Shown here: positions 62,079-64,000 of the stretch, in pieces
Layout: each line of letters starts with the position of its first letter
How positions within the stretch are numbered: the stretch's first letter is position 1
NCBI GenBank assembly: GCA_027186245.1
Contig: CP114499.1
Span: forward strand, 3,477,001 to 3,541,000
Length of the DNA: 64,000 nucleotides
Reading direction: 5' to 3'
From: Coriaria nepalensis
Lineage: Eukaryota > Streptophyta > Magnoliopsida > Cucurbitales > Coriariaceae
Notes under the pieces: model-generated
Seen by the model: the letters and a program-made list of their open reading frames with translations, nothing else
The model's database searches: none
What the model was told of the DNA's origin: nothing
Program-made: the position numbers and the translations under genes

Positions 62079-62984
62079 TCACATATGAGGATCAGTTGCC
62101 AAATCAAAATTAGGATTCCAATTACCATTTAGCAACAGATTTGGATCTTGAATCTCCATCTCCAGCACGTCTAGATTCGCCATCTTCGTGATGTCGTGAT
62201 GATGATTAATATTGGTCATAGTTTCTTCAGAAGTACTAGACCACACTACTTGGCCTGGAAATTCTGGCAAAACAACTAGCTCTTGATCTATTTGCTCATA
62301 TTTCCCATGCTTCTTCTGATCATTAATTGGGTCCAATCCAAACATGTACATCTGATCATGAACACTACTGATCAAACAATTCTCCATAGAAAATTCACAT
62401 AAACTGTATTTTTCATGATCCTCTTCTGGTAACAAAAAACCAGTTGTCGATCCTGTTGTACTAATTATCGGGTTATGATCATGATCTAAACAGGACTTAT
62501 CAAAATCACTGGGCAAATGATGATGATTATGATGATCTGGCCATATATTCTCATGAAATATCCAAGTGTTAGAATTCGGATTTAAGAAATTTGCATAAAT
62601 TAGTGCAAGATCAATATGAGATAATGAGGTGTTACTAGTGGGACATTGATCGACATATGAAGGAGTACTTTTTGCACGGCCATAATTAGGCGGGGCGGGA
62701 GCCAATTTGGAGGAGTTAAAAGGATTGCTTCTGAGTTTAAAAGATGACTTGCCAGATCTCCTACCTTTCCGGCAACCACCTCCAATAGGCACGTTCCGAA
62801 GGGACCCGCCTTTTGTCCAGTATCTCCGACATCCTTTACAGAAGTAGCGCGGTTGAGTTAGGCTATAGTTGTTGTAATAACAAAACTTCGTGTTGGAAGA
62901 ACCGCATCTTGGGCAATTTGGAGATGTCTGTTGATCATTAACGTTCGGCTTGATCCACTGGTGATGATGATGATCACTTTCCAT
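62079..62984 (-). CDS. Dof zinc-finger transcription factor
   Basis: One intact exon of 301 codons. The Dof domain (about residues 22-76) has the required CX2CX21CX2C spacing (C24, C27, C49, C52), with [40 protein letters not shown] and then [13 protein letters not shown]. This domain binds AAAG-core DNA. A basic tail (about 76-90) can act as nuclear localisation signal. The rest is acidic, His- and Asn-rich, with no recognised domain, and would be the activation or interaction region. The start is the first ATG ([10 protein letters not shown]). Dof factors act in vascular development, light and seed programmes, and the subgroup is not clear. Some Dof genes have an intron before the domain; none is needed here. 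Confidence 0.95.
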   Translation of the reverse strand: MESDHHHHQWIKPNVNDQQTSPNCPRCGSSNTKFCYYNNYSLTQPRYFCKGCRRYWTKGGSLRNVPIGGGCRKGRRSGKSSFKLRSNPFNSSKLAPAPPNYGRAKSTPSYVDQCPTSNTSLSHIDLALIYANFLNPNSNTWIFHENIWPDHHNHHHLPSDFDKSCLDHDHNPIISTTGSTTGFLLPEEDHEKYSLCEFSMENCLISSVHDQMYMFGLDPINDQKKHGKYEQIDQELVVLPEFPGQVVWSSTSEETMTNINHHHDITKMANLDVLEMEIQDPNLLLNGNWNPNFDLATDPHM

Positions 62985-63382
62985 GATGATGAATGCATTT
63001 AGATTCTTCCCCCAGAAATTTCATAAACTACTATCTTTACTTAATCCTCAACCGCTAGCCAGCGCTAGGTTGAAGGATTTAGCTAGTGCCGTATGAGTGC
63101 ATTATAAGGAGAAGTAGAACTAATGTATGAGACCCTCGTGCACATGATATATATTTATTACTATTTTTATTTGCTTAAAAATGACAGAACATTAAAAAAG
63201 TCTTGCATCGTTTTTTAAAATTATTTGTTTCCCAATTAATAAAGAGTTGATTCAACCTAAAAAATTACAAATTTAATGTGAAATTTATGATATTGGTCGA
63301 ATATTAACCTAATTTTCTGAGATAATAGACTCGAGGTCTGAGTCATGGAACAAGTTATATACTAGTATTGATCTTTTATATT

Positions 63383-63425
<43 letters not shown>

Positions 63426-63863
63426 GATAAATTCTATAATGTGGAATACGTGTGGTTGAAATCGTTTTCTAAACTAACTAATCTCGACAGAAACAAATTA
63501 TCGAATTGGTAAGAAGCAATTAGTATTAAGAAAATATAAATAATGTAATTAGTGTTAAGAGAGGGTTGCACATGAGGGCGAAGAGGACAAGGTGGGATCC
63601 CGGAGCCGTAAAGGACGATATCGTGACTGAGTCACAGCCCCGTAGGCGGATAGATGGGGTTGGTGTCTGTCACACCTGCCACAACTTCATTGGTTGAAAA
63701 CAAGGTCAGTAGGGAAGCAACGAAGCAAAAGCCTTGATAATCTCATTTTGGAGCCTAATGATATTATTATTATTAGCACCATCACACCAATCCTTCCAAG
63801 TGTTATACGTCCTCGCTGCAACTGCTATTTCCCGGGTTAAAATGGCATTTACAAAGCCATTTA

Positions 63864-63903
<40 letters not shown>

Positions 63904-64000
63904 TATAGTGTATTTAAGATGCAAGATATATTGTTAATATTTTTCTTTAGGTATGATATTATTTTTTATTTTACACATATTTTTTTAATACAAGTAAGAT
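62985..64000. other. Dof upstream region and window end
   Basis: The first few hundred bases are the promoter side of the Dof gene. A (CA)n(TA)n tract lies at about 63383-63425 and a (TA)n plus poly-T tract at 63862-63904. A short GC-richer stretch at 63570-63690 has no recognised content. Confidence 0.6.

Overview
The window is nuclear DNA from a flowering plant, very probably a woody or herbaceous eudicot. The non-coding DNA is strongly AT-rich. Genes are split by short GT..AG introns. The families present are plant-specific (BEL1-like homeodomain, Dof, TMK receptor kinase, ALMT, CCoAOMT-like), and there is a perfect plant U6 snRNA gene with plant-type USE and TATA elements. The species cannot be named from sequence alone.

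Layout, left to right. 0-5 kb: a MITE-like element, a U6 snRNA gene (+), a doubtful two-exon small gene, and a five-exon CCoAOMT-like methyltransferase (-). 6-9.3 kb: a decayed two-ORF PIF/Harbinger transposon (+), followed by a short array of hairpin-bearing tandem repeats. 10.8-12.9 kb: a four-exon ARAD-like GT47 glycosyltransferase (-). 14.2-16.1 kb: a six-exon copy of the cohesin acetyltransferase gene CTF7/ECO1 (-) that looks like a recent pseudogene. 17.8-20.9 kb: a two-exon TMK-type receptor kinase (-). 23.2-24.5 kb: a three-exon LRAT/NC-domain protein (-). 28.2-30.3 kb: a six-exon ALMT channel (-). 31-49.5 kb: a large gene-poor block holding a Ty1/copia relic, a second copy of the hairpin repeat, an endogenous pararetrovirus-like capsid relic, a foldback element with an 83-bp tandem array, a MULE transposase relic and a MITE. 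49.7-53.7 kb: a BLH1-like homeodomain gene (+) with a spliced 5' leader. 55.6-56.8 kb: an intronless PUB22/23-like U-box E3 ligase (+). 57.2-61.4 kb: a short-LTR Ty1/copia element (-) with LTRs, PBS and PPT visible. 62.1-63.0 kb: a Dof transcription factor (-).

The genes are independent units rather than a cluster. Several fall in wall or signalling themes (CCoAOMT-like, ARAD-like, TMK, PUB22/23-like), but nothing in the sequence ties them together functionally.

I did not find a convincing new multi-gene system. The most unusual content is (i) the CTF7 copy whose two conserved C-terminal glutamine codons have both become stops; (ii) a hairpin-containing tandem repeat of about 54-57 bp present at two places 25 kb apart; and (iii) a 37-41.4 kb composite in which a pararetrovirus-like capsid relic is bracketed by arrays of the same 82-84 bp period and by related palindromes, next to a decayed MULE.
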